In this document: piece by piece, positions 1-10,399 of the stretch
Layout: every line of letters starts with the position of its first letter
How positions within the stretch are numbered: the first letter of the stretch is position 1
Assembly (NCBI GenBank): GCA_944989445.1
Contig: CALYLW010000057.1
Span: 2,218,984-2,282,983, forward strand
Reading direction: 5' to 3'
DNA: 64,000 nucleotides
Source: Ampullaceana balthica
Taxonomy: Eukaryota; Mollusca; Gastropoda; Lymnaeidae
Position numbers and translations under genes: made by a program
Notes under the pieces: generated by a model
Told to the model about the DNA's origin: nothing
Database searches by the model: none
The model's input: the letters and a program-made list of their open reading frames with translations, nothing else

Positions 1-250
1 TATAGACAAAAACTAAAAACTAAAAGTGCAATAATTTCAATACGGTACATTCGATCGATCTGAAATTTTGATACCATGCATTGTCATCCAAGATCTATCT
101 GTGGTAAAATTTTTAGATCTCTAGGACCATCAGAAGTGGTATAATTTTACGTTTCAAGTTTTGAAGGAAAGATGGAAGGAAGGGTGGATGGATACAACAT
201 ACAAACATTGTGACTTAAATAAAAGCGTGTAATAATAAAAGCGTGTAAAA
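1..250 (-). repeat. Partial copy of the AAATCCCTTATAT repeat family
   Basis: This stretch (conserved block with CATTCGATCGATCTGAAATT and the following TCTATCTGTGGTAAAA) matches 29620-29830 closely in the same orientation. It is one arm of a dispersed element found about eight times in the window. The left end runs off the window. Confidence 0.7.
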
Positions 251-1788
251 ATAGACAGATATTGTAGGAACTGTCACTATTTAGTGCTGCTTTTAAACTG
301 CGCAAGAGAGGAAGAAAAAAATAACCTCAAAATATCTACTCACACGCACACACACACGCACGCACACACACACACAAATACACACGCACGCAGCACAAAA
401 AAGTAACAAACCCTTACTTCTCTCTTTTATTCTCCATCCTTCCCTATGTCTCTATAATTTCTAGATTTATGGAAAGACTCATTCCGTTATCAAACCGTGT
501 GGGGGTAGGGACTAACCGGGTAGACATTTTCTACCGGGTACCAAATCCGAATAGTTAGATGTACTATTTGCCGGATCCGGGTACGAATCCAAGTACTAGG
601 GTTGTTAAACGAAAGTCGTAAATCCGAATTCATTTCGGTTTTGAAAACGATTAGCGGTCTGTTTATTTCGCAAAACCATAACCACCTTGTATTTAGCTTT
701 CATGTTTTCTTCAAATAAATTTTAATTTTACACATTCAATTTGGTTTATTAAATTATTATAGACTGCATTTTTCGTTTGCTGTACCCCCGTCTACAGTCT
801 ACACTCTTCATGCAATTATATTATGGTCAGAAGAATGGATTATTAATTTATTAAGATTTAAATCAATAAACTCATTTTAAATTACTTGTAAATTTGGTTT
901 CTATTGTTAATATGTTACTTACTAAATTTGTAACTGTTATTCGCTGCTAATTGTAGTTAATATATTTACTTTAATTTTAATTTATTTTATTATTTTATTC
1001 GATAGTTTATTTATTTTTATAGTAAATATGGCTGCGTGGCTCTCGTCACTAGAAGTAAACACGAAATTGTCTGTAATTTTACACATGTTAATAACTATTT
1101 ATTTTGCATGAAACGTAGTAAGCAAAGTTTATCACAGGATAACAGAAAAGATTAACTTATCAACGGTTAATCATATTTACAATTTAATATACACGTGTTA
1201 GTAATTCACATAAACGTTTTTATTAATGTCAAGTCAGCACCTTTTCAAGATCTATTATGACTTATCAGTTTATGCGCCTATTGGTCCATACATTATTACC
1301 TTTATGTTATCAAAAACTTGTAAATAAAAAATTGTAACTATTTACAAATATGAATAACAACGAACTATTTATTTTGCATGAAACCTTTGAAGTAAAGTTA
1401 AGCACTGGATAAAAGAAAATATGAAAGTATCAACTTTAATATACACGATTTAGGAATTCTAATAAACGTTTTCATTATTGTCAAGTCAGCACCCCTTCCA
1501 GTTCTATATTAAAAGCAAAGATTTTTAAAATTCAAAATTAGTCTAAGACGCATTAAAATATTACATGTAAATAACAATAAAAAAAACTATTGTGGGGAGG
1601 AGTCCGATTTTTAAATATGTTATTGTTTTAAACATACAAATATGCAATCTCAAAGTGTATAAAAGAAAAACAAACGCTAAACTGAATCATAAATTGACAC
1701 ATTTCATTTGCAGTAATAAATAATGGCTTTGTAGTTCAAAACGCATCGAAACTTGACAACCGAACGACAACTAATTGTAAATTTCATA
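251..1788. other. AT-rich non-coding stretch
   Basis: No convincing exon or ORF is visible. It holds a CA/CG-rich microsatellite at about 338-395 and the direct duplication annotated separately at 1092-1510. Confidence 0.5.
1092..1510 (+). repeat. Diverged direct duplication of about 150 bp
   Basis: Two blocks, about 1092-1250 and 1362-1510, share the same order of motifs: TATTTTGCATGAAAC, a GTAAAGTT/GCAAAGTT block, ATATACACG, AATAAACGTTTT or similar, then GTCAAGTCAGCACC. They look like an old tandem duplication of non-coding sequence. Confidence 0.6.
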
Positions 1789-2110
1789 GGGGGCCGTCCA
1801 TAAATGACGTCACCCGGATTTTGCCGATTTTTGCCCCCCTTCCCCCCCCCATCGTCACGCATCGTCACAAAAACTTAGACCCCCCTCTAAAAATACGTCA
1901 CAAATCGTTGACATCCCCCCCCCAAAAAAAAACACAAACAAAAAACACTTTATTTTCTATTTGAAAATAAGTATGTTTCAAATCTTTTTATTGTCATTTA
2001 AGTATTTATTATTTATTTAGTGAAGATCTACATTGTAATATCGTAACCCGCGTGAAGCATTTTTTAAAAACGTTTAACCGGCCTTCAGAAAACGAACTGT
2101 GTTAACATCC
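1789..2110 (+). mobile_element. Partial MITE of the GGGGCCGTCCATAAATGACG family
   Basis: The left terminus reads GGGGCCGTCCATAAATGACG followed by TCAC, then a C-rich block with GTCACGCATCGTCACAAA and an AT-rich interior. The same organisation recurs at 10712, 26669, 34018, 39848, 41613 and 56411. The inverted right terminus is missing here. The superfamily is not identified from the sequence. Confidence 0.65.
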
Positions 2111-2739
2111 TTAGATTATATTTTATTTTAATGCATACAAATTAAACATTGACTATTAATCATCAAGGTTAACGTCTTTGGTTAGAAGAAAAAAAAACAT
2201 TTTAAAAATGTATTTTTAAAAAATCCCTCAATTGACTGACGGGAATCCGGCAAGAAAGAGGTCGACAAACAGAGGTAAATAACCTCATCTGGGGTCAAAA
2301 AGGGAATTCTTGGGGGTAATGCAGACTCATTTGGGACATATAACATCCACTACAATCCACTAGATATTTAAAATATGTCATGTGTACGTGTACGCTTGAA
2401 ACATATGCCCATTATTGAACCGGTTCCTTCCAGAAAATGCATTTTTTAAAAATTTGACAACTATGTAGATTTCTTACCTAAGTACTATATACGAAGACAC
2501 CTAAATCTACCCTACTTTCATTTATATTGACATGAGTGTCAATAATCTTAATCCACATGACTTGTCCATATGTCGTATCCTTTCTGTGATATTTAAAATT
2601 AATGCCTTAAAAACTGAGCTAAGAAGAAAAGTTGTTTTGTGCTCCTCTCGAATTGCAATGTCAAGAATTGGATGCATTCAATAAAGTTAATGAATACTTG
2701 ACTAATTTTAAATGGGCTCATTTACCATTATATCTAGAA
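2111..2739. other. AT-rich non-coding stretch
   Basis: Nothing recognisable is seen in this segment. Confidence 0.4.
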
Positions 2740-2925
2740 CAGTGCTTCTCAAACTTTTTAGTATGGTGGACCGGCAGGAATTTTTGCCATTGCACCAGAA
2801 ACCGGTGCACTATTTTCCCTGCACTGACAAGTTTTTCTGTCCCTTTTTTTAGAACATCTGCGGACCGGCAGCGGATGGCCCACGGACCGGCACCGGTCCG
2901 CGGACCACCACTTTGAGAAGCACTG
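2740..2925. mobile_element. hAT-type MITE with a perfect 8-bp target duplication
   Basis: This 186-bp element starts CAGTGCTTCTCAAAC and ends with the inverted GAGAAGCACTG. It is flanked on both sides by ATCTAGAA (2732-2739 and 2926-2933), the 8-bp duplication expected of hAT transposition. The interior contains repeated GGACCGGCA/CCGGTCCGCGGACC blocks. Related copies lie at 22525-22829 and 44450-44636. It has no coding capacity, so it would depend on a transposase supplied elsewhere. Confidence 0.9.
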
Positions 2926-3099
2926 ATCTAGAAGACTAGAATGGACAGGGGCGTTTGACCAAAAACTAATCGAACAATTATATCAAACTTAAAACGTTTT
3001 TAATTCTATAAAATAGATCACCCCTCCCCTTTTAAAGAAAAAGTATATTCCGTGTCGTTTTGACTTAAAATATCAACAATTAATCCTATTCAGATCATT

Positions 3100-3310
3100 T
3101 TTAGACACTTCATGCTTATAAAACTCACCAGTAGCATTTTCGGGTGGGGGGGGGCAGCTAACGACGCTCTCCCAAATCCCCGAGTCATGTGAGCAGGACC
3201 TAGAGTCTGGGGGTTGGGGGGGGGTAATGCACACATAAACGTGTATATTTTGGGGTAACGGGCAAAAAATTCCATGAGAGAACCAAACGGAGCTGCGGTT
3301 ACATCACAAA
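3100..3310 (-). repeat. Dispersed repeat, inverted partner of 11070-11245
   Basis: The segment with CCCCGAGTCATGTGAGCAGG, GTAACGGGCAAAAAA and GAGAACCAAACGGAGC is found in reverse complement at 11070-11245. It appears to be part of a larger unclassified element also associated with the palindrome at 10.4-11.06 kb. Confidence 0.65.
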
Positions 3311-3324
3311 TGCCTTGGTGTTAG

Positions 3325-3470
3325 ACCCCTCAGCCGGCGCCGCGCGCCGAAAACGCCGCAAAATTTTCGTCCGCCGAAAATCCGCCGGAAAATATGCGAC
3401 GCGCCGCATTAGCCGCCGTATTTTGTCCGCCGTAAATCCGCCGAAAAATGAACGAACCGCCGTAAAGTAA
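3325..3470 (+). repeat. CCGCCG-rich simple repeat
   Basis: This short GC-rich block of CCGCCGAAAATCCGCCG-like units stands out from AT-rich surroundings. Similar AATCCGGCTAATCCGG and CAGCCGAAAA units occur at 10215-10390, next to the BED-type transposase fragment. Both are probably internal repeats of the same old hAT element. Confidence 0.5.
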
Positions 3471-3837
3471 TGTTTTTTTTTCTTAAGTTTAATTGCGTTC
3501 TGTTTTTAAGGTCAATTGCATTTTTAGAATAACCGTCGCGGTAGCGTGACACAAATGAGTTATTTGTACATTAAAAAAAGCAACTAAATAATAATTGATA
3601 CAGTTCTTGCAAGTTATCTTTTTCTTACAATCTTAAATTATGAAATACTAATTAAAATACAAATAAATAAGTTTCTTAATTTACGTTATCGTTAAGCCAC
3701 GTCGTAAATAAGCGATTTATTATTACTCAATTATGACTCAACGATCTTCTACTAGCAGAAAGGCGAAAGGTAAGCCTAAATTAATTGTTTCAATTAACTA
3801 GATACTAGTTTAGTCAATAACTGATGATTTTTAAGGG

Positions 3838-3990
3838 TGATCCTGAAGTTTTAGCACGTAAATTTTTTCGCTGCGAATTATATTTTTTTCGTGAGATCTT
3901 TCATTTTTAATTTATTAAATGCATTTATATATGAATTATATGTTATATTTTAGTTATTATAGCGCTAATTTATTAGGCTTTTTGGCCCTT
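3838..3990 (+). repeat. Left arm of a long inverted repeat (partner 9468-9600)
   Basis: Blocks such as TTAGCACGTA, CTGCGAATT, TTAAATGCATTTATATA and TATATTTTAG are repeated in reverse complement at about 9468-9600. The arms enclose 5.5 kb containing a smaller repeat copy and a LINE, so this appears to be an old element opened up by later insertions. Confidence 0.6.
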
Positions 3991-4482
3991 GACGCTACAT
4001 AATCGGAGTAGCATACTTCGTTTTGTTTATCTAGCACCCTGCTAGCCAGATTTTTTTTACCTGGAACCACCATTGCTAAAATAAATTTATTGACTGAAGA
4101 TATTTTTCTTTAAAGTTTCATTCATCTATTTTAAGATTCATAGAAGATCAATAAATATGTTAATGAAAATTTCATTTTTATTTCCTTACTAGATATTTGA
4201 TTCTTTTTTGTTTGTTTGTAAGTGAGAACATTTCATTTGGCCTCTTGCTTTGATAACCCAGCAAGTAGGGTGCTAGATAAACAAAATGGATGTATCCTAC
4301 TCTACTCTGATTATGTAGCGTCAAGGGCCGAACACAGCCTTATAAATTAATAATCAACATTACAATTTTTAAAAAAAAACTAGTCTTATATTAAAAATGC
4401 ACTAATTTTCTTCTTTTCAGTCTACGCATTTTACATTAAGTGCAAGGCCAGCATACCATTTGACTAAATATCCCTTATATAT

Positions 4483-4493
4483 GAGACATAACT
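4483..4493. repeat. LINE target-site duplication, 3' side
   Basis: GAGACATAACT here is repeated exactly at 8733-8743 on the other side of the LINE. Joining the flanks restores an uninterrupted copy of the ATATATGAGACATAACT motif found in several other repeat copies, so the insertion point is clear. Confidence 0.85.
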
Positions 4494-7400
4494 CGTGAAT
4501 GTTCATTCTCTTTTGGGTCGAGCCGTTAGGCTCTTAAGACCCGGTTCATTTTATCGCAAGCGAGCCTCATCAAGCGGGCATCGCCGTAGAGGTAACCCTC
4601 TGCAGGTACCGTTACTTCATCTTCCAAATCCCCGCACAGCCCGGGGCACTCTTCGAGTACGTGGGCCACCGTCTCTTCTGGGTGGCCACACAGCCGACAG
4701 GCCAGTTCCCTTCTGGTGTTAAACTTGTACAGGTAGCTTCGTGTGGGACAATGCTCAGTTCTCATTCTAGTTATGAGCGTCTGATTGCTACGTCCAATTT
4801 TCCACCAGGAATAGCTTTTGCTCGGTCGCGGCATGTACTGGAATACTTTTCTGGCCGTGCTTCCAGAAGCCCAGCCCTGAAGCCATTTCTCTCGGAAATG
4901 GTCCTTAAGCCACGATCTGACCCCCAGCTGGGTCATCGGGCGATCGGGTTGGGGCTGAGCTGAACCTTCTCTCGCTAACTCATCGACCCTGTCTGAATGA
5001 GGCTCGCCACTGTGCCCAGTGATGTACTGAAGGACTACTTTTCCGCCTCGTGCTAGGATTTCACCTACTGTTTCCAAAATGACACTGACCGTTTTCGTCT
5101 CCAGAGAGGATCGACCCACGGTCTCGAGCGAAAACCGTGAGTCGGTGAAAACTACGACGGTCGGGAAAACCTTTCTTCTTGCTAGACGTCGGCGCACTTC
5201 CTTCAAACCCTTGCAAATCGCCTCCAGTTCGGCGTCGTGACTACTGTATGCAGATCCGCACGGCCCTGACAGTTCGATACTGTCAGGTCCAGGTTGAGGG
5301 TATTGAATTAGCACTCCGTATCCACTTCTGCCATCCTTGAAACGCGAGCCGTCCGTAAAGACTTTTACCACACTGTCGCCATAAGCTTCGATCGTCTTCA
5401 GAGTCTCGTCTCGCTGGAGCTCGACGGGACTGGCTTTCGTCACCGCTGTATTTGCCAGTGTCAAACGTAGTTCAGGCAAGTCTGAGCTTTCATGTGGTCC
5501 TCGAGCAGGGACCAGTCGCATGCGTTCCCTGTGCTTGGGTATGGGGACTGAGTCTTCTAGTTCGTAGACCGTATCCATGAAGGATGGTCTTTTCAGTCGG
5601 GTCCTCTTTACCCATCGGTCTTGTAATTGAAAGCAGGGTTCGTCATGCTCCAACCTACGGTATCGTTCCACCGTAGTCATGATTGCCTTTTCTCGCCTTA
5701 TCGCCAGGGGTTCTACGTTAGACATAATTTCTACAGCGGCTGTGGGTGTCGTACGCAACGCCCCGCATACAAACCGTAGAGCTTGGTTTTGTATGCGGTC
5801 CAGACCCTCTAGAGCCGTACGGCTCGCAAAGGCCTGGACCGGGAGGCTGTAATCAATAGCACCCCTCACACTACCGAGATAGAGAGCTATCAGTAGTCTT
5901 GCATCCGCACCCCAACTAGTGCTAGCCAGTTTCTTCACCAGGGACAGTTTAGCTGTGGCTTTGGCACACAATTCACGCACATGGTTATGTAGCTGGACCT
6001 TCTGGTCCAGCTTGATTCCCAAGTACGTTGGTGTCCGATCCCAATTCAATCTTTTCCCACATATCTGAAGCACCACCTCATGCTTCAGTGCATTCCGTCC
6101 ATTTGTGAAAATGGAATGGACCGTTTTCTCCGTATTGACTACTAGGCGCCAACGGTTGGCGTAGTCTTCGATTCGATTCAGATCTTCCTGCAGCCTGTTC
6201 TGCAGGGTTGCAACGTCCTTTCCGGAACTCCATATAGCCAGATCGTCAGCAAACATGGCATTCTGTGACCCCAGAATACCTTGTAGGTCGTGGACGTAGG
6301 CTAAGAACAATGTACAACTAAGGGCGGACCCCTGTGGAAGTCCGTCCTCCAGGCGATCTTCGTTGGATAATGACTCCCCCACTCGGGTCTTGATCGTTCT
6401 GTCCGTAAGGAACGATTTTATCCAACTGTACATGTTCGCAGTAACACCTAACTGCTGCAACTTATAAAGTAGCCCTCCACGCCACACCTTGTCGTATGCC
6501 TGCTTTAGATCGAAGAACACCGCAACGGTGTGATTCCTCGACTGGAGTTCATTCGTGATTGTCTGAATTAGTCGGAGAGCCTGGTCCATCGGTTGGCGTC
6601 CCTTTCGGAACCCACCCTGAGTCATTGGAATGCATTTGGACTGTTCGAGGAACCAGTAGAGTCGTGCGTTCACTAACCGTTCAGCTACCTTCCCCACACA
6701 CGACGTGAGGGAAATTGGCCGGTAACTGGACGGGTGTTCGCCTGGTTTCCCCTCTTTGGGAATTGGGGTTATTGTGGCCTTTTTCCACAGCTTCGGCAGC
6801 GTGCCTGTTGTCCAAGTTCTATTTATGAAACCCAGCAGTTTCATTCGACCTGTCTTGCCCAGATGTTTGAGCATTTCATTGTGAACTTTATCTGGTCCTG
6901 GTGCTTTGCCAGCCTGGCACTTGTTGAGTGCGGTTTGCAACTCTGTCATTGTGAAGGGGGCCGCGAAAACCTCTAGCTGAGGGCCCTTACTTTGTCTCCT
7001 TGAGCCCTCTTTGCGCATTCGGTCGATTGTTCGGCTAAAATCAGATCTGGCGCCTTTTTTGTTGACCTGGGCAAAGTGTTTGTTTAGCGCTCGTGCGCGC
7101 TTAACTTCACTAGCCCTTTGGCCCTTTGGTGTCGTCAAAGGGTTGGAATTCTTTGTCTTCCCTGCGCCAGATAATGCATCCAAGAGCCGCCAAACTTTTC
7201 TTCCGTCTACGAGGTCGAGTTTTTCGCACGTATTTACCCATTTCGCCTTCTTCGCTTTGTCGACAGCGGCCCGGACTTCAGCCGTCAGTCTGTTGTACGC
7301 CCTACGAGCTTCGGGCGTCTTCAGCCTGGCTGCCTTTTTCCGTGCTTTTGCTCTTTGTTTCACCAATTCTGCCAGACTCTTGTCCCAGTAAGGTCTGAAC

Positions 7401-8732
7401 TTCTGTTTCCCGTTCGTCCTTGGGATCGTTCGCCTCGCAACCCCAAGGATTGTGTCAATAAACTGCCTGTAGGTGGCATCCATGTTGTCTCCTGCAACAT
7501 CCAGCAGAGCGAGCTTGGTCTCGCTCTCGGCCTCGTACTTCCGCCAATCGGCCTTACGGAACTGCCAATGCCTTCTTTCAAATCGAGGTTTGCCTGCACC
7601 AAGTCCAAATTCAATCAGGATTGGTAAGTGATCGCTACCTACTTCCTTTAATACTTCCAGTCTATGCTTCGACTCTAGGTCAGCGGAAATAAGCGTTAGA
7701 TCTGGGCGGGACTCCGTGCTGTGCCCCGTGTGCAGTAGTGTCGGTTCACTGTCTGCATTCTGTAGCCTGATGAGATTCGTATTAATACAGACATCCTCGA
7801 TGTAGCGGCCTGACGCGTTCCGTTCAGCATAGCCCCAGTCAGGAGACTGTGCATTAAAGTCTCCTGCTATTATCGTTTTGCCAAAAATGACATCTTCCCC
7901 AACTGGAAGTGCGATAGGGTTTCTGGGCGTATTATAGATGTTCGTGATTGTAAAGCCAACGTCGCCTTTGAAAACTCTCACGGTGAGAGTATCAGTGTTG
8001 CTGTAACACTTAACTTCGAGCAGCTCCATCGTTAAATCATTCCGGACCGCTGTGGCAAGACCTCGACATCGCCGGTCACACTTGCAATGGTATAGCGAGT
8101 AACCAGTGATATGGAACGGCTTCCCCTTGAGGAGCGTTTCTTGGAACAGCGCCACATCCACTTTCCGTTCGTGGAGTATTTTGGTTACTTCGTGTGCCTT
8201 TTGCCTTATGCCACAGACATTCAACTGTAAAACTACCAGGGCTTGTTCAGGATGGCCCTTCGCACCCATACAAGGACGGCCAGTCACCGATTGACCGCTT
8301 GGACATGGCCTGTCGTTCGTCACCATGCCTCTAAGAGGGGGGGTAGCCAACCGACCCGACGTACCACCATCCGCCGAGAAGGGGTTTAGAAGGTCCATTC
8401 CGGGACCTGCTTTTTTCGATATATGAACCATAGAATAGAGAGGGGGTAGGCAGAAATCTTCAACCCATTGAGGACGGTCCGAGTGCGTTCCGCCCCTTGC
8501 CCAGAGGGTCTTCCTGTCTTCGGCGTTCCTAGCCGGGCACTGTTGGGTATGGGTCTGCTCCCACACCCAGCACCGGGCCTCTCGGTGAGGCCATGCCCCA
8601 CCCCCCGGTTGTCCGGAGGGTTCCAGTGCGTATGCTTGGCGATTTCGCCGGGGTTAGTCAGTTTCAGGTCGCAGCCACTTCCGCAACCCTACTTATCTCC
8701 CGGGCCCCGTAAAGGCCAACCCCTTCCGAGAG
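4494..8732 (-). mobile_element. Non-LTR retrotransposon (LINE) with target-site duplication
   Basis: A 4.24-kb LINE on the minus strand has a 5' leader of about 170 bp, one long ORF, and an unusually short 3' UTR of about 32 nt with no poly(A) or microsatellite tail. An 11-bp duplication (GAGACATAACT) brackets it. It interrupts a member of the AAATCCCTTATAT-type repeats, whose two halves lie at 4440-4493 and 8733-8948. No gag-like ORF1 is visible, so it is either 5'-truncated or a single-ORF element. The open ORF and exact duplication suggest a young insertion. Confidence 0.9.
4526..8566 (-). CDS. LINE polyprotein: endonuclease, reverse transcriptase, RNase H
   Basis: An uninterrupted frame of 1346 codons. 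Residues about 110-320 form an APE-type endonuclease (QLNVCGI, FQETLL, AGDFNA at 234-239, SDHLP near 311-315). Residues about 540-830 form the reverse transcriptase, with FDLKQAYDKVW near 685 and the catalytic FADD box near 772-775. Residues about 1068-1200 form RNase H, with acidic residues in FTDGS (1070), DAELEA (1111), FTDS (1140) and near D1196. A C-terminal CCHC-like knuckle follows (C1290, C1293, H1302, C1307). An RNase H domain in a LINE points to the I/Jockey/R1 group; the clade is not resolved. The frame opens at a GTG, and the first ATG is codon 46, so the true start is uncertain. The product would copy LINE RNA at nicked chromosomal target sites. Confidence 0.93.
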   Translation of the reverse strand: MWEQTHTQQCPARNAEDRKTLWARGGTHSDRPQWVEDFCLPPLYSMVHISKKAGPGMDLLNPFSADGGTSGRLATPPLRGMVTNDRPCPSGQSVTGRPCMGAKGHPEQALVVLQLNVCGIRQKAHEVTKILHERKVDVALFQETLLKGKPFHITGYSLYHCKCDRRCRGLATAVRNDLTMELLEVKCYSNTDTLTVRVFKGDVGFTITNIYNTPRNPIALPVGEDVIFGKTIIAGDFNAQSPDWGYAERNASGRYIEDVCINTNLIRLQNADSEPTLLHTGHSTESRPDLTLISADLESKHRLEVLKEVGSDHLPILIEFGLGAGKPRFERRHWQFRKADWRKYEAESETKLALLDVAGDNMDATYRQFIDTILGVARRTIPRTNGKQKFRPYWDKSLAELVKQRAKARKKAARLKTPEARRAYNRLTAEVRAAVDKAKKAKWVNTCEKLDLVDGRKVWRLLDALSGAGKTKNSNPLTTPKGQRASEVKRARALNKHFAQVNKKGARSDFSRTIDRMRKEGSRRQSKGPQLEVFAAPFTMTELQTALNKCQAGKAPGPDKVHNEMLKHLGKTGRMKLLGFINRTWTTGTLPKLWKKATITPIPKEGKPGEHPSSYRPISLTSCVGKVAERLVNARLYWFLEQSKCIPMTQGGFRKGRQPMDQALRLIQTITNELQSRNHTVAVFFDLKQAYDKVWRGGLLYKLQQLGVTANMYSWIKSFLTDRTIKTRVGESLSNEDRLEDGLPQGSALSCTLFLAYVHDLQGILGSQNAMFADDLAIWSSGKDVATLQNRLQEDLNRIEDYANRWRLVVNTEKTVHSIFTNGRNALKHEVVLQICGKRLNWDRTPTYLGIKLDQKVQLHNHVRELCAKATAKLSLVKKLASTSWGADARLLIALYLGSVRGAIDYSLPVQAFASRTALEGLDRIQNQALRFVCGALRTTPTAAVEIMSNVEPLAIRREKAIMTTVERYRRLEHDEPCFQLQDRWVKRTRLKRPSFMDTVYELEDSVPIPKHRERMRLVPARGPHESSDLPELRLTLANTAVTKASPVELQRDETLKTIEAYGDSVVKVFTDGSRFKDGRSGYGVLIQYPQPGPDSIELSGPCGSAYSSHDAELEAICKGLKEVRRRLARRKVFPTVVVFTDSRFSLETVGRSSLETKTVSVILETVGEILARGGKVVLQYITGHSGEPHSDRVDELAREGSAQPQPDRPMTQLGVRSWLKDHFREKWLQGWASGSTARKVFQYMPRPSKSYSWWKIGRSNQTLITRMRTEHCPTRSYLYKFNTRRELACRLCGHPEETVAHVLEECPGLCGDLEDEVTVPAEGYLYGDARLMRLACDKMNRVLRA

Positions 8733-8948
8733 GAGACATAACTAAAAGTAGTGATTATGTTTAAACGTGACATTTACAGACTGAAACACAATTATCTCCC
8801 CTGGTTTTAAAACTGGGCGCAGGGACGGTAGGGGGTGTGAACAGTGACGGTCGCCGTCAACGCGTGAACTGGGCACGTGAAAACAATATAAACAAATAGT
8901 GGGACGGTTCGGATTAAACTTACGAAGCAAGTTAATATAAGACTAGTA
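8733..8948 (-). repeat. Right half of the repeat split by the LINE
   Basis: Reads (in reverse) as the same element found intact at 38748-38985: TAATCCGAACCGTCCCACTA, an inner block with GCGTTGACGCCGACCGTC, and AGTCTGTAAATGTCACG. Its other end is at about 4440-4493. The intact copy at 38.7 kb gives the empty-site structure for the LINE insertion. Confidence 0.75.
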
Positions 8949-8949
8949 A

Positions 8950-9467
8950 TTAAACAAACCCGTAAAAACAAAGTTTTTGACTATAAATCCCTTATATATG
9001 AGACATAACTAACAGTATTGATTATTTTCAAACATTTACAGACTGAATCTGTCTTAACTAAAGTTTGCTTCATAAGCCTAGGGGGGAGGGGTGGGTGGGA
9101 GGGGGAGAGGGGAAAAGTCTGGTCACCGATTCGCTTGACCGAGCTCAGCGTGACACGTAAAATGTAAACAAAAGCACCCCGTCGCTTCGTTGGGTCGCCT
9201 CAATGCGTCAGCTCAAACTTTCACGTGGCAAAAAAACAATAACAAACCGTGAATTTGAATTACATACCTCATATAAGGATAAACTAAAAATGCATTAATT
9301 TAATTACGGTACGTTCGATCGATGCATTGTTAGGTCAGACGGGTCAGTGTGCCAAATTTCAGCTCGATCGAATCACGGGAAGTGGGTCATTTTCGACTTT
9401 TCTTTTTCCGCCCGCCCAGCCCATGAGATGATGAGGCGGCCGCGAAGTTAATATAAGGGATTTAAAA
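8950..9467 (-). repeat. AAATCCCTTATAT repeat family, near-complete copy
   Basis: Starts with CCCGTAAAAACAAAGTTTTT and ATAAATCCCTTATATATGAG, and ends GAAGTTAATATAAGGGATTT, giving inverted AAATCCCTTATAT termini. The interior includes TTACGGTACGTTCGATCGAT. It lies directly next to the repeat that received the LINE, so three mobile elements are stacked here. Confidence 0.7.
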
Positions 9468-9600
9468 AGCCTTAAATTAGTGCTATAATAGCTAAAATAT
9501 AACATATATAAATGCATTTAATAAATTAAAAAAGAAAGTTCTCGCGAGAAAATTAAAATTCGCAGTGAAATAATATACGTGCTAAGACTGCAGCATTACC
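9468..9600 (-). repeat. Right arm of the long inverted repeat (partner 3838-3990)
   Basis: Reverse complement matches 3838-3990 through the motifs TTAAATGCATTTATATATG, TATATTTTAGCTATTATAGC and TTAGCACGTA. The match defines an older element that now encloses the LINE and two repeat copies. Confidence 0.6.
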
Positions 9601-9658
9601 TTTTTACGTTACACCATTTCTAATGTAACAATTCTTTATGACTATATGATGATTTTAG

Positions 9659-10207
9659 GTGAACTCAAATGTCAGCAAATGTCATCTAAACCGGGAAGAG
9701 AGGCAGTTCATTAAAAACCTACAAGTAAAACCTAAACCGCCTAGCCTAAATGGAGATTCTAAAGCACAATGCTTGAAATATTTTTGTGGCCTGTTCTCTG
9801 CTGATGGGAGAAATGTAGACGAAGATCAAGTTTATTGTCAGCTGTGTCTCACTGCTCAGCAGTCATTGGGTGACAAGGGTCACATTTCAAAAGTAACCTA
9901 TTTTGTCGCAATTACATCAAGTGGCAATATTAATCTTCACTTAAGTGTCAGGCACAATGTGTCAGTACAAAGTCAAGAAAAGTCAAATAAAATTTTGGGA
10001 TATTTCCGTGAGTATGGAGAAGGCAACAGTCATGTCAGGCAACATCAAGTCATGAAATTACAAGAGATATCGTTATCTTGTTCTGTAGAGACTTGCTCGC
10101 CTTTGAAAATGTGGCTAAAGATGGTTTTGTTGACTTCTTCAAAATTAATTGCCCATCTCTCAACATACCGGCACCTGTAACACTTGCTGGAACAGCCCTG
10201 GATGATG
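9659..10207 (+). pseudogene. BED-finger N-terminal fragment of a hAT transposase
   Basis: A splice-like TTTTAG precedes an open frame whose residues about 40-105 form a BED-type zinc finger: CLKYFCGLF, VYCQLC as the cysteine pair, INLHLSVRHN as the histidine pair. The frame then breaks near 10075; the continuation (DLLAFENVAKDGF, TLAGTALDDVYE) is in another frame and resembles the start of ZBED-type hAT transposases. The catalytic and dimerisation parts are absent, and the sequence runs into CCGGCTAATCCGG repeats. A short open stretch ending in GGTAAGC at 3733-3770 might be its separated first exon, but that is only inferred. Confidence 0.65.
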
Positions 10208-10399
10208 TTTACGAATATTTCGTAATCAGCCGAAAATCAGCTGCAAACGTCAATTTACGGAGAAATCCGGCTAATCCGGATATCAGCCGAAAAATTATGT
10301 CAGCCAGCTTAAATTTTAAAATCCGGCTAATCCGGATATCAGCCGAAAAATGATGTCAGCCAGCCGAAATTTAAAAAAAAATTCGGCTGGCAGGTCCAC

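Noticed and set aside
4495..8764. Numerous plus-strand frames of 60-126 codons
   Set aside because: Antisense shadows of the LINE coding frame on the minus strand.
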